Source of the DNA: Amycolatopsis sp. MtRt-6
GTDB lineage: Bacteria; Actinomycetota; Actinomycetes; Mycobacteriales; Pseudonocardiaceae
NCBI RefSeq assembly: GCF_017308975.1
Contig: NZ_JADWPD010000004.1
Coordinates: 255,901 to 319,900 of the forward strand
Direction of reading: 5' to 3'
DNA length: 64,000 nt
Shown here one piece after another: positions 50,263 through 58,701 of the stretch. Made by a program: the position numbers and the translations under genes. Numbering within the stretch: position 1 is the stretch's first letter; each line of letters opens with the position of its first letter. The notes beneath the pieces were generated by a model that was not told the origin of the DNA, searched no databases, and worked only from the letters and a program-made list of their open reading frames with translations.

Positions 50263-51239
50263 GCGAAGATCGCCAAGACGAGACCGGCACCGGCGACGAC
50301 CAGGCACGCCGCGATCGTCGTCCGGCGGTAGTGCAGGATCAGCGCCGCGAACTCGCGCAACAGGGCGCTCGGCAGGAAGTACCGGGCCGTCGGCGAGCCC
50401 GTCGCGTGGAAGGGCAGGCCGAGCCGCCGGCACTCCACCGCCGTCCGGAAGACGTGGTAGTTGCTGGTCACGGCCACCACGCGCCGCGCGTCGGCAGGCA
50501 GGAGCGCGGCCGAGAGGCGGAGGTTCTCCTCGGTCGTGCGGGCCTGGTCCTCACGCCGGATCCGGTCGTCCGGCACGCCGCGTTCGCGCAGGTAGGCGTG
50601 CATCGCCTCGGCTTCGCTGACCGACTCGCCGGGCCCGCACCCGCCGGAAACGACCAGCAGCGGCGGAGTCGGCTCCCGGTCGTGGAGCCGGATCGCGCGC
50701 TCGAGCCGTCCCGCGAGCAGCGGCGGCACGCGGTCGCCGTCCAGGCCACAGCCGAGCACGATGATCGCGTCGAAGCCGCCGCGCCGGCCGAGCCGGCTGT
50801 AGACCACGGAGTAGACCAGCAGCGAGAGGAAGAGGAACCCGAAGTAGCCGGCCAGCACGGCGGCGACGGCCACGACGGCCGAACCCCACCGGCCGAGCGG
50901 CGCGAACGCCAGCGCTTCCAGCGTGACCAGCCCGACGCCGAGCCCGAGCGAAAGCAGGTTCCCGGCGCTGCGCCCTTCCCGCCGCCACATCCGCACGCCG
51001 TTCACGATCAGCGCGGCCGGCAGCACCAGGGCGACGAGCACGGCCACGACACCGAGCAGGCCCAGCAGCACCGGCGTCAGCCACTCCAGGTGCAGTGCCG
51101 TGCGCAACAGCCACAACGCGGTCAGCAGCAGCGCCACCCCGAGCCAGACGGCGTTGCTCAACCGACGCGGTTCGCGAGCCATCCGCACGGCGAACACGAC
51201 GAGCGCCACCCCGGCGGCGACCGGCAGCACCACGTCCAC
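50253..51239 (-). CDS. YdcF/DUF218 family membrane protein
   Basis: The 328-residue protein has about five N-terminal hydrophobic helices (about 1-150). A cytoplasmic or outer DUF218 domain follows, with DAIIVLGCGLDGDRVPPLLAGR (about 157), SGGCGPGE (about 200), the conserved Glu in SEAEAM and TSNYHVFRT (about 260). Members bind S-adenosylmethionine or act on envelope sugars (for example SanA, ElyC). GTG 51239 follows GGGAGGCCGGG; a TTG at 51272 is less likely. It overlaps the convergent GT1 gene by 10 nt. Confidence 0.85.
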   Translation of the reverse strand: MDVVLPVAAGVALVVFAVRMAREPRRLSNAVWLGVALLLTALWLLRTALHLEWLTPVLLGLLGVVAVLVALVLPAALIVNGVRMWRREGRSAGNLLSLGLGVGLVTLEALAFAPLGRWGSAVVAVAAVLAGYFGFLFLSLLVYSVVYSRLGRRGGFDAIIVLGCGLDGDRVPPLLAGRLERAIRLHDREPTPPLLVVSGGCGPGESVSEAEAMHAYLRERGVPDDRIRREDQARTTEENLRLSAALLPADARRVVAVTSNYHVFRTAVECRRLGLPFHATGSPTARYFLPSALLREFAALILHYRRTTIAACLVVAGAGLVLAIFAQP

Positions 51240-51293
51240 CCCGGCCTCCCTGGATCCCACTGCGGGTTCCAACCTAGCCGGGCGCGCTCTGGC

Positions 51294-51665
51294 ATGGTGA
51301 AGGACGTGACCGACCGGCGACCGGCCTTCGTGCTACACGAGCACTTCCGCCCACGTCACCACTTCGACCTGCGGCTGGAGGAGGACGGCGTCCTGCGGTC
51401 CTGGGCGGTCCCGCGTGGCCTGCCCCCGGACTCCGGCGCCGACCGGCTCGCGGTCGCGGTGCCCGACCACGCCCTCGACCACCTCGCCTACGAGGACGAC
51501 ACGAAGAAGATCGCCGACACGGGCTGGTGGGAGGAGCACGACCGCACGGCCAAGCGAATCCTGTTCACGTTGCACGGCCGGACGGGCGCGGTGCGGTACG
51601 CGCTGATCCGCACCGCACGCGACTGGCTCCTGCACCGCACCCAGGACCAGCCGGGCGAGACCTGA
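51294..51665 (+). CDS. Stand-alone LigD-type 3'-phosphoesterase (PE) domain
   Basis: The 123-residue protein is a single PE domain with FVLHEHFRPRHHFDLRLEEDGVLRSWAVPRG (described as the blocks HEHFRPRHHFDLRLE and SWAVPRG, about 14-44), YEDDTKKIADTGWWEEHD (about 72) and the closing GAVRYALIRT. PE domains trim ribonucleotide or phosphate ends in NHEJ repair and are usually fused to LigD ligase and polymerase domains. The ATG at 51294 has no clear ribosome site and may be leaderless; GTG 51306 is an alternative. No Ku or ligase gene is close. Confidence 0.87.
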   Translation: MVKDVTDRRPAFVLHEHFRPRHHFDLRLEEDGVLRSWAVPRGLPPDSGADRLAVAVPDHALDHLAYEDDTKKIADTGWWEEHDRTAKRILFTLHGRTGAVRYALIRTARDWLLHRTQDQPGET

Positions 51666-51745
51666 CGCCCGCCGACCCGGAAATCACGTGAGCGGACCCG
51701 GAACTCGCGTGATCGAGGCCGGAACTCGCGAGTTGCGGTGAGCCT
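51666..51745. repeat. 21-bp period repeat between convergent genes
   Basis: Units in 21-bp phase begin at 51662 (including the stop codon of the PE gene), 51683, 51704 and 51725. The first three end CCCGGAA, CCCGGAA and GCCGGAA. The array fills the 83-bp gap before the end of the DUF998 gene. Confidence 0.8.
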
Positions 51746-51748
51746 CCG

Positions 51749-52441
51749 TCAGACCGCAGACACCGCAGGCCGGAACCGGACCCCGGTCGGCATCGCCCGG
51801 TGCGCCCAGTACCCCAGCACCCCGAGCAGCGCGATCTCCAAGATCATCATCAACCGCTCCACCAGACCGGTCGCCACGGTCGGCAGGTGGCCGCCGAGGA
51901 CGTTGACCGCGAACGGGACGATGAACGGCAGGTAGAACGGGATCGCCGCCAGTGCCAGCCGCCGTGACCACGTCGCGAACCGGCGCCACCGCGGGTCGTC
52001 GCGGTGGCGGTGGCCCAGCGCCCAGCCGACCACCGGCAGGCTCAGGCACGTCACCGCCGACGCGTACAGGTGGATCTTGCCCGTCGCGGTGATCGCGCCG
52101 CCCTGCGGATCCTTCGCGAACACCGCCACCGCCAGGAGACTCACGCACCACAGGGCCTTCGCCGCCACCAGCGCCGGGCCGGCCAGCAGGCCACGGCGGT
52201 AGAGCGCGACCAGCAGCAGCGCCGATCCCGTGCTGGTGAGCAGGAGCGCGGCGTCCCACAACCGACGGCCCGGGCTCAGCGCGTAGTCGCTCAGCATCGT
52301 GCTGACCGGGTCGAGCGGCGCGAGCCGCCGGTCGACGTGCAGCACGGCGAGCAGGACGGCGGCGCCGAGAAAGGCGGTGAGGGCGCTCGGGACGAGGAGG
52401 CGGGCACGCAGACGGGGACGCACGGGGGCGGGACACAGCAT
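51749..52441 (-). CDS. DUF998-type membrane protein
   Basis: The 230-residue protein has six to seven hydrophobic helices. DPVSTMLSDYALSPGRRLWDAALLL near the front and DPQGGAITATGKIHLYASAVTCLSLPVV in the middle are the two typical DUF998 blocks (conserved Ser-x-Tyr and His). The function of the family is unknown. ATG 52441 is used; GTG 52453 would add four residues. It is convergent with the PE-domain gene through a 21-bp repeat array. Confidence 0.82.
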   Translation of the reverse strand: MLCPAPVRPRLRARLLVPSALTAFLGAAVLLAVLHVDRRLAPLDPVSTMLSDYALSPGRRLWDAALLLTSTGSALLLVALYRRGLLAGPALVAAKALWCVSLLAVAVFAKDPQGGAITATGKIHLYASAVTCLSLPVVGWALGHRHRDDPRWRRFATWSRRLALAAIPFYLPFIVPFAVNVLGGHLPTVATGLVERLMMILEIALLGVLGYWAHRAMPTGVRFRPAVSAV

Positions 52442-52551
52442 GTGGGGAAACACTCCGGGACGGTTCGGCTGGTTCAGGCGCAGCCGCGGACGCTACCTGT
52501 GACCTTTCCGTGACCATGGCCGACGCGGTTCCGCTGTGACGCAGAACACCG

Positions 52552-53418
52552 TCAGTGGTCGCCGTCCTGCGGGATCTCGGCCGAGTCGGTGAGCCGGAGC
52601 TTGCGCCGCGCCCGCTGGTAGAACGTCGTCAGCCCGAGCCGCACCACGCGCGCCGCGCTCGGCCGGGCGCGCAGGTCGAGCCGCTCGCCGGGGGAGACGT
52701 ACCCCTCGACCTGGCCGTCGACCTCCACCGCGAGCCGGCCGCTGGTCGGCAGGAGCTCCAGCGTCACCTCGTCGTGCACCGAAAGCACCACGCCCCGGCT
52801 GTACGCCGAGTGCGGCGCGGCCGGCGTCACCAGCAGGGCCTCCACCGACGGGCTGGTGATCGGGCCGCCCGCCGAGAAGCTGTACGCCGTCGAGCCGGTC
52901 GGCGTCGCCACCACCACCGCGTCGGCCGAATAGCTCACGAACGGCTGGCCGCCCACGCGCACGGCGATCACCGCGCTCCCGTCGCCGGGCACGCGCACCA
53001 CCGCGATGTCGTTGAACGCCGTGATCCGCCGCCCCCGCAGCACCGCGTCCACGGCCAGCCGCGGCTCGACCGTGAACTGGTGGTCGTCGATGGCGGAGAG
53101 CGCGCCGGGCAGGTCGGGGACGTCGACCTCGGCCAGGAAGCCGAGCTTGCCGAGGTTCACCCCGAGCACCGGCGCGCGCTGCCCGTCGGCCAGCCGCATG
53201 GCCCGCAGCATCGTGCCGTCGCCGCCCAGGCTGACCAGCAGGTCGGCCCGGCGCCCCAGTTCCTCGGGCGAGACCCCCACCGCGGCGCAGTCCAACCGGA
53301 CGATCTCGTCTTCGATGCCGAGGATTTCGATGTTCCGGTTGCCGGCCCAGCCGAGCACGGCTTCGACGGCGGCCGCGGAGTCGCGGCGGGGGTGCAGCAC
53401 GAGTCCCGCGGCGTGCAT
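52552..53418 (-). CDS. nadK: NAD kinase
   Basis: The 288-residue kinase phosphorylates NAD to NADP. It has the GGDGTML motif (about 65-71), the second motif AFNDIAV (the usual NE pair reads ND, about 134), ATPTGSTAYSFSAGGP (about 171) and a glycine-rich C-terminal beta-sandwich. Actinobacterial enzymes can use ATP or polyphosphate. A 30-nt gap separates it from the monooxygenase gene, so it may be the last gene of that NADPH-consuming operon. Size is normal. Confidence 0.93.
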   Translation of the reverse strand: MHAAGLVLHPRRDSAAAVEAVLGWAGNRNIEILGIEDEIVRLDCAAVGVSPEELGRRADLLVSLGGDGTMLRAMRLADGQRAPVLGVNLGKLGFLAEVDVPDLPGALSAIDDHQFTVEPRLAVDAVLRGRRITAFNDIAVVRVPGDGSAVIAVRVGGQPFVSYSADAVVVATPTGSTAYSFSAGGPITSPSVEALLVTPAAPHSAYSRGVVLSVHDEVTLELLPTSGRLAVEVDGQVEGYVSPGERLDLRARPSAARVVRLGLTTFYQRARRKLRLTDSAEIPQDGDH

Positions 53419-53448
53419 GTCAGCGGCCCCGGGCGGGCGAAGGGAGCG

Positions 53449-54927
53449 TCATGCGCTCAGTCTGCCCCCTCCTGCCGCCGGTCGCCGCGAGAAGCGCAGG
53501 GCACCGTCGTCGATCTTGCCGTGCCGGAGCTTGACGACGTCGTGCGCGTAGCTCATGCCCAGCTGCCACGGCGCCCGCGAACCCGCTTTGGGGAACTCGC
53601 CGATCGACCGCTGGACGTACCCGGCGTCGAAGTCCAGGAGCGGCCGCTCGGTGACCGCCGGGTCGTCGTTGACCGGCACGCACTGGTCGTGGCCGTGCCG
53701 GTCGAGGTGCCGCAGCAGCCGGACGACGTACTCGCCGACCAGGTCGGCCTTGAGCGTCCACGACGCGTTCGTGTAGCCGATCGTGAAGGCGAAGTTCGGC
53801 ACGCCGCTGAGCATCATGCCCTTGTAGGCCATGGTTTCCGGCAGTTTCACCGGCGTGCCGTCGACGGCCAGCTCGATGCCGCCGAAGGCCAGCAGCCGCA
53901 GCCCGGTCGCGGTGACGACGACGTCCGCCTCGAGCTCGTCGCCGGACTCCAGCCGGATCCCGTGCTCGGTGAAGGAGGCGATCCGGTCGGTGACGATCGA
54001 GGCGTCGCCGCGGCGGAGGGCCTTGAACAGGTCGCCGTCCGGGACCAGGCACAGCCGCTGGTCCCAAGGCTGGTACCGCGGCTTGAAGTGGGTGTCGACG
54101 GCGTACCCGGCGGGCAGCTGCTTCATCGCCGCGCGGCGGATCATGGCCTTCACCACGCCCGGGCGGCGCCGGCTGAGCTGGTAGATCAGCGTGCTCACCG
54201 CGACGTTCTTCCAGCGCGCGATCGGGTACGCCAGCCGCGCGCCGAGCAGCCCGCGCAGCCGGTTGGCCAGCGCGTCTTCCGACGGCATCGAGAGGATGTA
54301 CGTGGGGGAGCGCTGCAGCATCGTCACGTGCGCGGCGCGGTCGGTCATCGCCGGGACCAGCGTCACCGCCGTCGCGCCGCTGCCGATGACGACGACCTTC
54401 TTGCCGGTGTAGTCGAGGTCCTCGGGCCAGTGCTGCGGGTGGACGACGGTGCCGCCGAAGTTCTCCAGACCGGGGAACTCCGGCGTGTGCCCGGCCGCGT
54501 AGTCGTAGTAGCCGCTGCACAGGTACAGGAACTTCGCGGTGAACGCGACGGACCGGCCGTCGTGCTCGGCCTCGACCGTCCACAGTGCGTCCTCTGTGGA
54601 CCATGCGGCGCGGACCACCTTGTGCCCGAACCGGATGTGCCGGTCGATGCCCGCCTCGGCCGCGGTGTCGCGGACGTACCCGAGGATCGACGGCCCGTCC
54701 GCGATGGCCTTCGCGTCGGTCCACGGCCGGAACCGGTAGCCGAGGGTCTGCATGTCCGAGTCGGACCGCACGCCGGGGTAGCGGAACAGGTCCCAGGTGC
54801 CGCCGATCGCGGCGCGGGCTTCGAGAATCGCGTAGGTCTTGCGCGGGAACGCCGTCCGCAGGTGGTGGGCGGCGCCGACGCCGGACAGCCCGGCGCCGAC
54901 GATCAGCACGTCGAGGTGTTCGGTCAT
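53449..54927 (-). CDS. Flavin-containing Baeyer-Villiger-type monooxygenase
   Basis: The 492-residue enzyme has the FAD Rossmann motif VLIVGAGLSGVGAA (about 7-20), GGTWDLFRYPGVRSD (about 44-58), the NADP Rossmann motif VVVIGSGATAV (about 175) and the ATG-type hinge VVTATG (about 335). It is in the EthA-like class, which turns ketones into esters or lactones and can activate thioamide drugs. The ATG overlaps the SDR stop (ATGA). It is the fourth gene of the P450-hydrolase-SDR-BVMO operon. Confidence 0.93.
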   Translation of the reverse strand: MTEHLDVLIVGAGLSGVGAAHHLRTAFPRKTYAILEARAAIGGTWDLFRYPGVRSDSDMQTLGYRFRPWTDAKAIADGPSILGYVRDTAAEAGIDRHIRFGHKVVRAAWSTEDALWTVEAEHDGRSVAFTAKFLYLCSGYYDYAAGHTPEFPGLENFGGTVVHPQHWPEDLDYTGKKVVVIGSGATAVTLVPAMTDRAAHVTMLQRSPTYILSMPSEDALANRLRGLLGARLAYPIARWKNVAVSTLIYQLSRRRPGVVKAMIRRAAMKQLPAGYAVDTHFKPRYQPWDQRLCLVPDGDLFKALRRGDASIVTDRIASFTEHGIRLESGDELEADVVVTATGLRLLAFGGIELAVDGTPVKLPETMAYKGMMLSGVPNFAFTIGYTNASWTLKADLVGEYVVRLLRHLDRHGHDQCVPVNDDPAVTERPLLDFDAGYVQRSIGEFPKAGSRAPWQLGMSYAHDVVKLRHGKIDDGALRFSRRPAAGGGRLSA

Positions 54928-55769
54928 CGGACGCTCTCCGTTCGCCGGGCGCGCTGCAACACGCGCGTCAGCACGGCGTTGTAGTGGGTGGGGGTGATGC
55001 GGGCGAGCGCGTCGAAGAGGTAGGCGTCCGGGCCGACCAGGATGCGGGCCTTGCCACGGTCGACGCCGGCGTGGATGATCGCCGCCGCCCTGTCCGGCGA
55101 CGTCATCGTCATCGCCTCGAACTGCGCGGCCATCTGCTCGTGGGTGCGGCCCCGGCCTTCGGGGTCGCGGCGCACCCGGGCGTTGCGCGCGATGTTCGTC
55201 GTGATGCCGCCCGGGTGCACGGTCACCGCGCGGACGTCGGTGCCGCGCAGCTCCTGCCGCAGCGACTCGGTGAAGCCGCGGACGGCGAACTTCGCCGCGC
55301 AGTAGGCGCTCTGGTACGGCACCCCGAGCAGGCCGTACACGCTGGAGGTGTTCACGATCGCGCCTTCGCCCTGCTCGACGAGGATCGGCAGGAACGCCCG
55401 CGTGCCGTGCACGACGCCGCGGAAGTTGATGTCGTGCAGCCAGTCGTCGTCCTCGGGCACCGCGTCGAGCACGCTGGACGTCACCGCGACACCGGCGTTG
55501 TTGAACACTGCCGCCAGCGGTGCCGGCAGCCACTCTCGCACTTCCGCGGCGAAGCGAAGCTGGTCTTCGGCGTCGCGGACGTCGAGGACGCGCGTCAGCA
55601 CCTGGCCGGACAACGCGGCCGCGGTGGCCTTGAGGCCGTCTTCGTCGACGTCGGCGAGCGCCACCGGCGAGCCGAGCCGGGACAGCCGGGTGGCCAGCGC
55701 ACGGCCGATGCCGGACGCCGCGCCGGTGATCACCACCGGGCGGCCGATGAGGCTACGAGGCCGTGACAT
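54924..55769 (-). CDS. Short-chain dehydrogenase
   Basis: The 281-residue SDR has VVITGAASGIGRA (about 12-24), NNAGVAVTSS (about 92), NTSSVYG (catalytic Ser, about 141) and YCAAK (about 154-158). The tail (PTHYNAVLTRVLQRA) is like that of mycobacterial SDRs beside BVMOs. In this operon it would oxidise an alcohol to the ketone used by the BVMO. Its start overlaps the hydrolase gene by 17 nt and its stop overlaps the BVMO start. Confidence 0.9.
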   Translation of the reverse strand: MSRPRSLIGRPVVITGAASGIGRALATRLSRLGSPVALADVDEDGLKATAAALSGQVLTRVLDVRDAEDQLRFAAEVREWLPAPLAAVFNNAGVAVTSSVLDAVPEDDDWLHDINFRGVVHGTRAFLPILVEQGEGAIVNTSSVYGLLGVPYQSAYCAAKFAVRGFTESLRQELRGTDVRAVTVHPGGITTNIARNARVRRDPEGRGRTHEQMAAQFEAMTMTSPDRAAAIIHAGVDRGKARILVGPDAYLFDALARITPTHYNAVLTRVLQRARRTESVR

Positions 55770-56643
55770 CGCTGCTCCTCGCGTGCTGGTCGATGAGGTC
55801 GAGGATCGTGGGCCAGGCGCCTTCGGGCAGGTCGTGGCCCATGCCGCGGACGGTTTCGAGGCGGGCGCCCCGGATGGCGCGCGCGGTGGCGGCGCCGCCG
55901 GTGGGGTGCACCATCCGGTCGCGGTCGCCGTGGATCACCAGCGTCGGCGCGGTGATCTTCCGCAGCAGCGGCGTCCGGTTGCCGGACTTCATGATCGCGG
56001 CGAGCTGACGGCCGACACCGCCGGCGGTCGGGTCGCGGTCCCAGCCCGTCCCGGCCGTCTCGCGCACCCAGGCCTCGTCGAACGGGAAGCCGTGCGAGCC
56101 GATGTGGCGGAACATCCGCACGGCGCTTTCGACGGCCTCTTCGCGGGACTTCGGCGGCTTCGCGCCCATCATCCGCAACGTCGAGAGCGCGGGCCGGCCG
56201 AGCAGGCGCGACCCGGTAGTCGACATGATCGACGTCAGGGTGCGGATCCGCGCCGGGTACAGCGCGGCGGTGGTCTGGGAGATCATGCCGCCCATGGAGA
56301 CGCCCGCGATGTGCGCGGTCTCCAGGTCCAGGGCGTCGAACAGGCCGGCGGTGTCGGCGGCCATGTCCGTCAGGTCGTACTGCTGCGCGGGGAACCGGCC
56401 GGCGAGCATGCCGAGGAGGCTCGGCGGCCGGAAGCGCGGGTGCGTCGAGCGCCCGGCGTCGCGGTTGTCGAACCGGATGACCTCGTACCCGCGTCCGGCG
56501 AGCTCCGCGCAGAAGGCGTCCGGCCAGCTGTGCAGCTGCTGGCCGAGCCCGGCGACGAGGACCAGCGGCTCGGCGCCGGCGTCCCCGATCCGTTCGTACG
56601 CCAGGGAAATGCCCCGGCCGACGTCGGCGATCTGTTCGGTCAC
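55753..56643 (-). CDS. Alpha/beta hydrolase
   Basis: The 296-residue hydrolase has the nucleophile elbow AGVSMGGM (Ser about 114), the oxyanion region VAGLGQQLHSW (about 31), HGDRDRMVHP (acid, about 240) and GMGHDLP (base His, about 271). The fold is the common epoxide hydrolase/esterase type. In the operon it would cleave the ester or lactone made by the BVMO. The GTG overlaps the P450 stop (GTGA). Confidence 0.9.
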   Translation of the reverse strand: MTEQIADVGRGISLAYERIGDAGAEPLVLVAGLGQQLHSWPDAFCAELAGRGYEVIRFDNRDAGRSTHPRFRPPSLLGMLAGRFPAQQYDLTDMAADTAGLFDALDLETAHIAGVSMGGMISQTTAALYPARIRTLTSIMSTTGSRLLGRPALSTLRMMGAKPPKSREEAVESAVRMFRHIGSHGFPFDEAWVRETAGTGWDRDPTAGGVGRQLAAIMKSGNRTPLLRKITAPTLVIHGDRDRMVHPTGGAATARAIRGARLETVRGMGHDLPEGAWPTILDLIDQHARSSDVTAS

Positions 56644-57932
56644 GAATCTCCTCCGGTGCTCCGGCGGCGCACGACCGCGCGGCCGCCCTTGGCGGGGGCG
56701 TACGCGACGCCCCGCGAGTGCCAGCGTTCGCCGGGCGCGGACGTCGGTACCAGCGTGAAGTCCCGCAGCAGGGTCCGCAGCACGACGGTCATCTCCATCG
56801 TCGCGAAGGCGGCGCCGAGGCAGCGGCGGGTGCCGCCGCCGAACGGGATCCACTGGTAGAGGTCCGGGCGCGCGCCCAGGAAGCGGTGCGGGTCGAAGGT
56901 GGCCGCGTGCGGGAAGACGGCGTCGTCGTCGTGGATCAGCGCGATGCTGACGAGGACGGCGTACCCCTTCGGCAGCGTCCACCGGCCGAGCCGGAAGCCG
57001 TCCTGCTTGACCTGCCGGGCGGTGAGGTCGATGACCGGCCGGGTGCGCTGGACCTCGAGGATGGTGGCGTCGAGGAGCTTGTCGTCGTTACGCAGCTCGG
57101 CGAGCAGCGCCGGGTGCCGGCGGAGGCGTTCGACCGCCCAGGCGAGGGTGGTCGCCGTGGTTTCGTGGCCCGCGGTGAGCAGGGTGAGGAGCTGGTCGGA
57201 GATCTCTTCGCGGCTGAGCCCCGAGCCGTCGTCGTAGCGGGTCTGCAGCATCATCGAGAGGACGTCGTCCTTCGGTTCGGCCCGGGCCTTGGCGATGAGC
57301 CGGTCGACGATCGTGTCGTACTCGCGGCGCATCCGTTCGAAGCGGCGCCACGGGTTGAAGCGGCCCTTCTTGGGGATCGGCGCGACGGCCAGCCGCGAGC
57401 CGAGGGTGACGAACGGCGGCAGCAGCTCGCGCAGTTCGGCGAACTCGGCCCCTTCGGCGCCGAAGACCGCGCGGAGGATGGCGTTGAGGGTGATCCGCAT
57501 CATCGACGGCAGCGTGGCGAACGCCTTGCCGTCGGGCCAGCTCGCCAGTTCGCGCTCGGTTTCTTCCTCGACGATCTGCTCGTAGGCGGCGAGCCGGCGG
57601 CCGTGGAAGGGCGGGACGAGCAGCTTGCGCTGCCGTTTGTGCTCCTCCCCGGACAGCGCGAACATCGATCGGGACCCGAGCACGCGCCCGAGGTTGACCT
57701 CGAGGTTGTCGACGAGGTCGGGCCCGGAGGTGAACAGCTGCTTGATCTCGCCGGGATCGCTGATCACGACGGCGTTGCCGAAGATCGGCACGTTGACGGT
57801 GAAGGCGTCGCCGTAGCGTTCCTTGAGCCGCCGCATGCCGCGCAGCGGCTGGGTCAGTGCGTAGACGCCCTGGACGGCGCGTGGCGCGGTGGGCCCCGGT
57901 GGCAGCGTCGCGGGGCTTGTCATGGTCGTCAT
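56640..57932 (-). CDS. Cytochrome P450
   Basis: The 430-residue P450 has the I-helix AGHETTATT (about 256-264), the ExxR motif EVQR (about 305), PHRFLG and the heme loop FGGGTRRCLGAAFA (Cys about 379). The front (TLPPGPTAPRAVQGVYALT) lacks a membrane anchor, as in bacterial P450s of the CYP110/CYP138-like group. It would start the pathway by hydroxylating a hydrocarbon. GGGAGGGTCG precedes the ATG at 57932. It is divergent from the TetR gene. Confidence 0.93.
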   Translation of the reverse strand: MTTMTSPATLPPGPTAPRAVQGVYALTQPLRGMRRLKERYGDAFTVNVPIFGNAVVISDPGEIKQLFTSGPDLVDNLEVNLGRVLGSRSMFALSGEEHKRQRKLLVPPFHGRRLAAYEQIVEEETERELASWPDGKAFATLPSMMRITLNAILRAVFGAEGAEFAELRELLPPFVTLGSRLAVAPIPKKGRFNPWRRFERMRREYDTIVDRLIAKARAEPKDDVLSMMLQTRYDDGSGLSREEISDQLLTLLTAGHETTATTLAWAVERLRRHPALLAELRNDDKLLDATILEVQRTRPVIDLTARQVKQDGFRLGRWTLPKGYAVLVSIALIHDDDAVFPHAATFDPHRFLGARPDLYQWIPFGGGTRRCLGAAFATMEMTVVLRTLLRDFTLVPTSAPGERWHSRGVAYAPAKGGRAVVRRRSTGGDS

Positions 57933-57949
57933 CGACCCTCCCGGAAGGT

Positions 57950-57990
57950 GGTACGCGAGCGTACCGTCGGTACGGTACGCCGGTGTACCA
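57950..57990. promoter_or_regulatory. TetR operator cluster between P450 and TetR genes
   Basis: GGTACGC-GA-GCGTACC (57950-57965) is a perfect dyad. GTACCG-T-CGGTAC (57961-57973) overlaps it, and GGTAC-N6-GTACC (57975-57990) follows. The cluster sits in the 86-bp divergent gap and is the obvious binding site of the TetR regulator at 58019. Confidence 0.7.
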
Positions 57991-58018
57991 TCCGGTTTCA
58001 AGGGGAAGGGGGTATAGC

Positions 58019-58606
58019 GTGACGTCCGTGGACGTCGACACCCGCCGGCACCGGCAGCGCCTCCTGGACGGGCTGGCCGAGTCGATCACCGAGGACGGTT
58101 TCCGCGACACGACGGTGGCCGCCATCGTCCGCCGCGCCCGGACGTCCCGCCGGACGTTCTACGAGCACTTCTCCAGCCGCGAGGAGTGCTTGATCGCGCT
58201 CCTGGCGGACGCGAACCGGTCGATGATCCGCCAGATCTCGGAGTCGGTGGACCCGCACGCGCCCTGGGCCGTCCAGGTCCGCCAGGCGATCGAGGCGTGG
58301 ATCGCCTGCGCCGAGTCCGAGCCGGCGATCACGTTGAGCTGGATCCGCGACGTACCCGCGCTGGGCGCCTCGGCCCGGGAGCTGCAGCGCGACGCGATGG
58401 AGGGGTTCATCGCGATGACGCAGCGCCTGACGGACACCCCGGAGATGCGCGCGGCGGGGATCAGCCCACCTTCCCGCCAGCTGTCGATCATGCTGCTGGG
58501 CGGGTTGCGGGAGCTGATCGCGACCACGGTGGAGGACGGCGGCCGGGCGGGGGACGTCACGGAAGTCGCGGTGCGGGCGTCGATCGCGCTGCTCGGCCCG
58601 GCTTGA
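58019..58606 (+). CDS. TetR-family transcriptional regulator
   Basis: The 195-residue regulator has an N-terminal TetR helix-turn-helix (about 8-55: FRDTTVAAIVRRARTSRRTFYEHF) and a ligand-binding alpha-helical remainder. It should repress the divergent P450 operon through the GTAC dyads in the shared promoter and release on binding the substrate. AAGGGGAAGGGGG precedes GTG 58019. Its stop abuts a 95-bp palindromic repeat element. Confidence 0.92.
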   Translation: MTSVDVDTRRHRQRLLDGLAESITEDGFRDTTVAAIVRRARTSRRTFYEHFSSREECLIALLADANRSMIRQISESVDPHAPWAVQVRQAIEAWIACAESEPAITLSWIRDVPALGASARELQRDAMEGFIAMTQRLTDTPEMRAAGISPPSRQLSIMLLGGLRELIATTVEDGGRAGDVTEVAVRASIALLGPA

Positions 58607-58701
58607 CCCAAGCGCCCCAATGTGGCCTTCGGTGCGTTCAACGCACCCAAGGCGGCCTTCGGTGCGTTGAACGCAACCAAGGCCGCCTTGGGGCGCTTGG
58701 G
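58607..58701. repeat. 30-bp repeat/cruciform element filling the gap between two stop codons
   Basis: The 95-bp element runs from the base after the TetR stop to the base before the ptsH stop. CCCAAGCGCCCCAA (58607-58620) and TTGGGGCGCTTGGG (58688-58701) form a perfect outer 14-bp stem. Inside are two 30-bp-phased units with GGTGCGTT-C-AACGCACC. A bidirectional terminator is likely. Confidence 0.85.
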
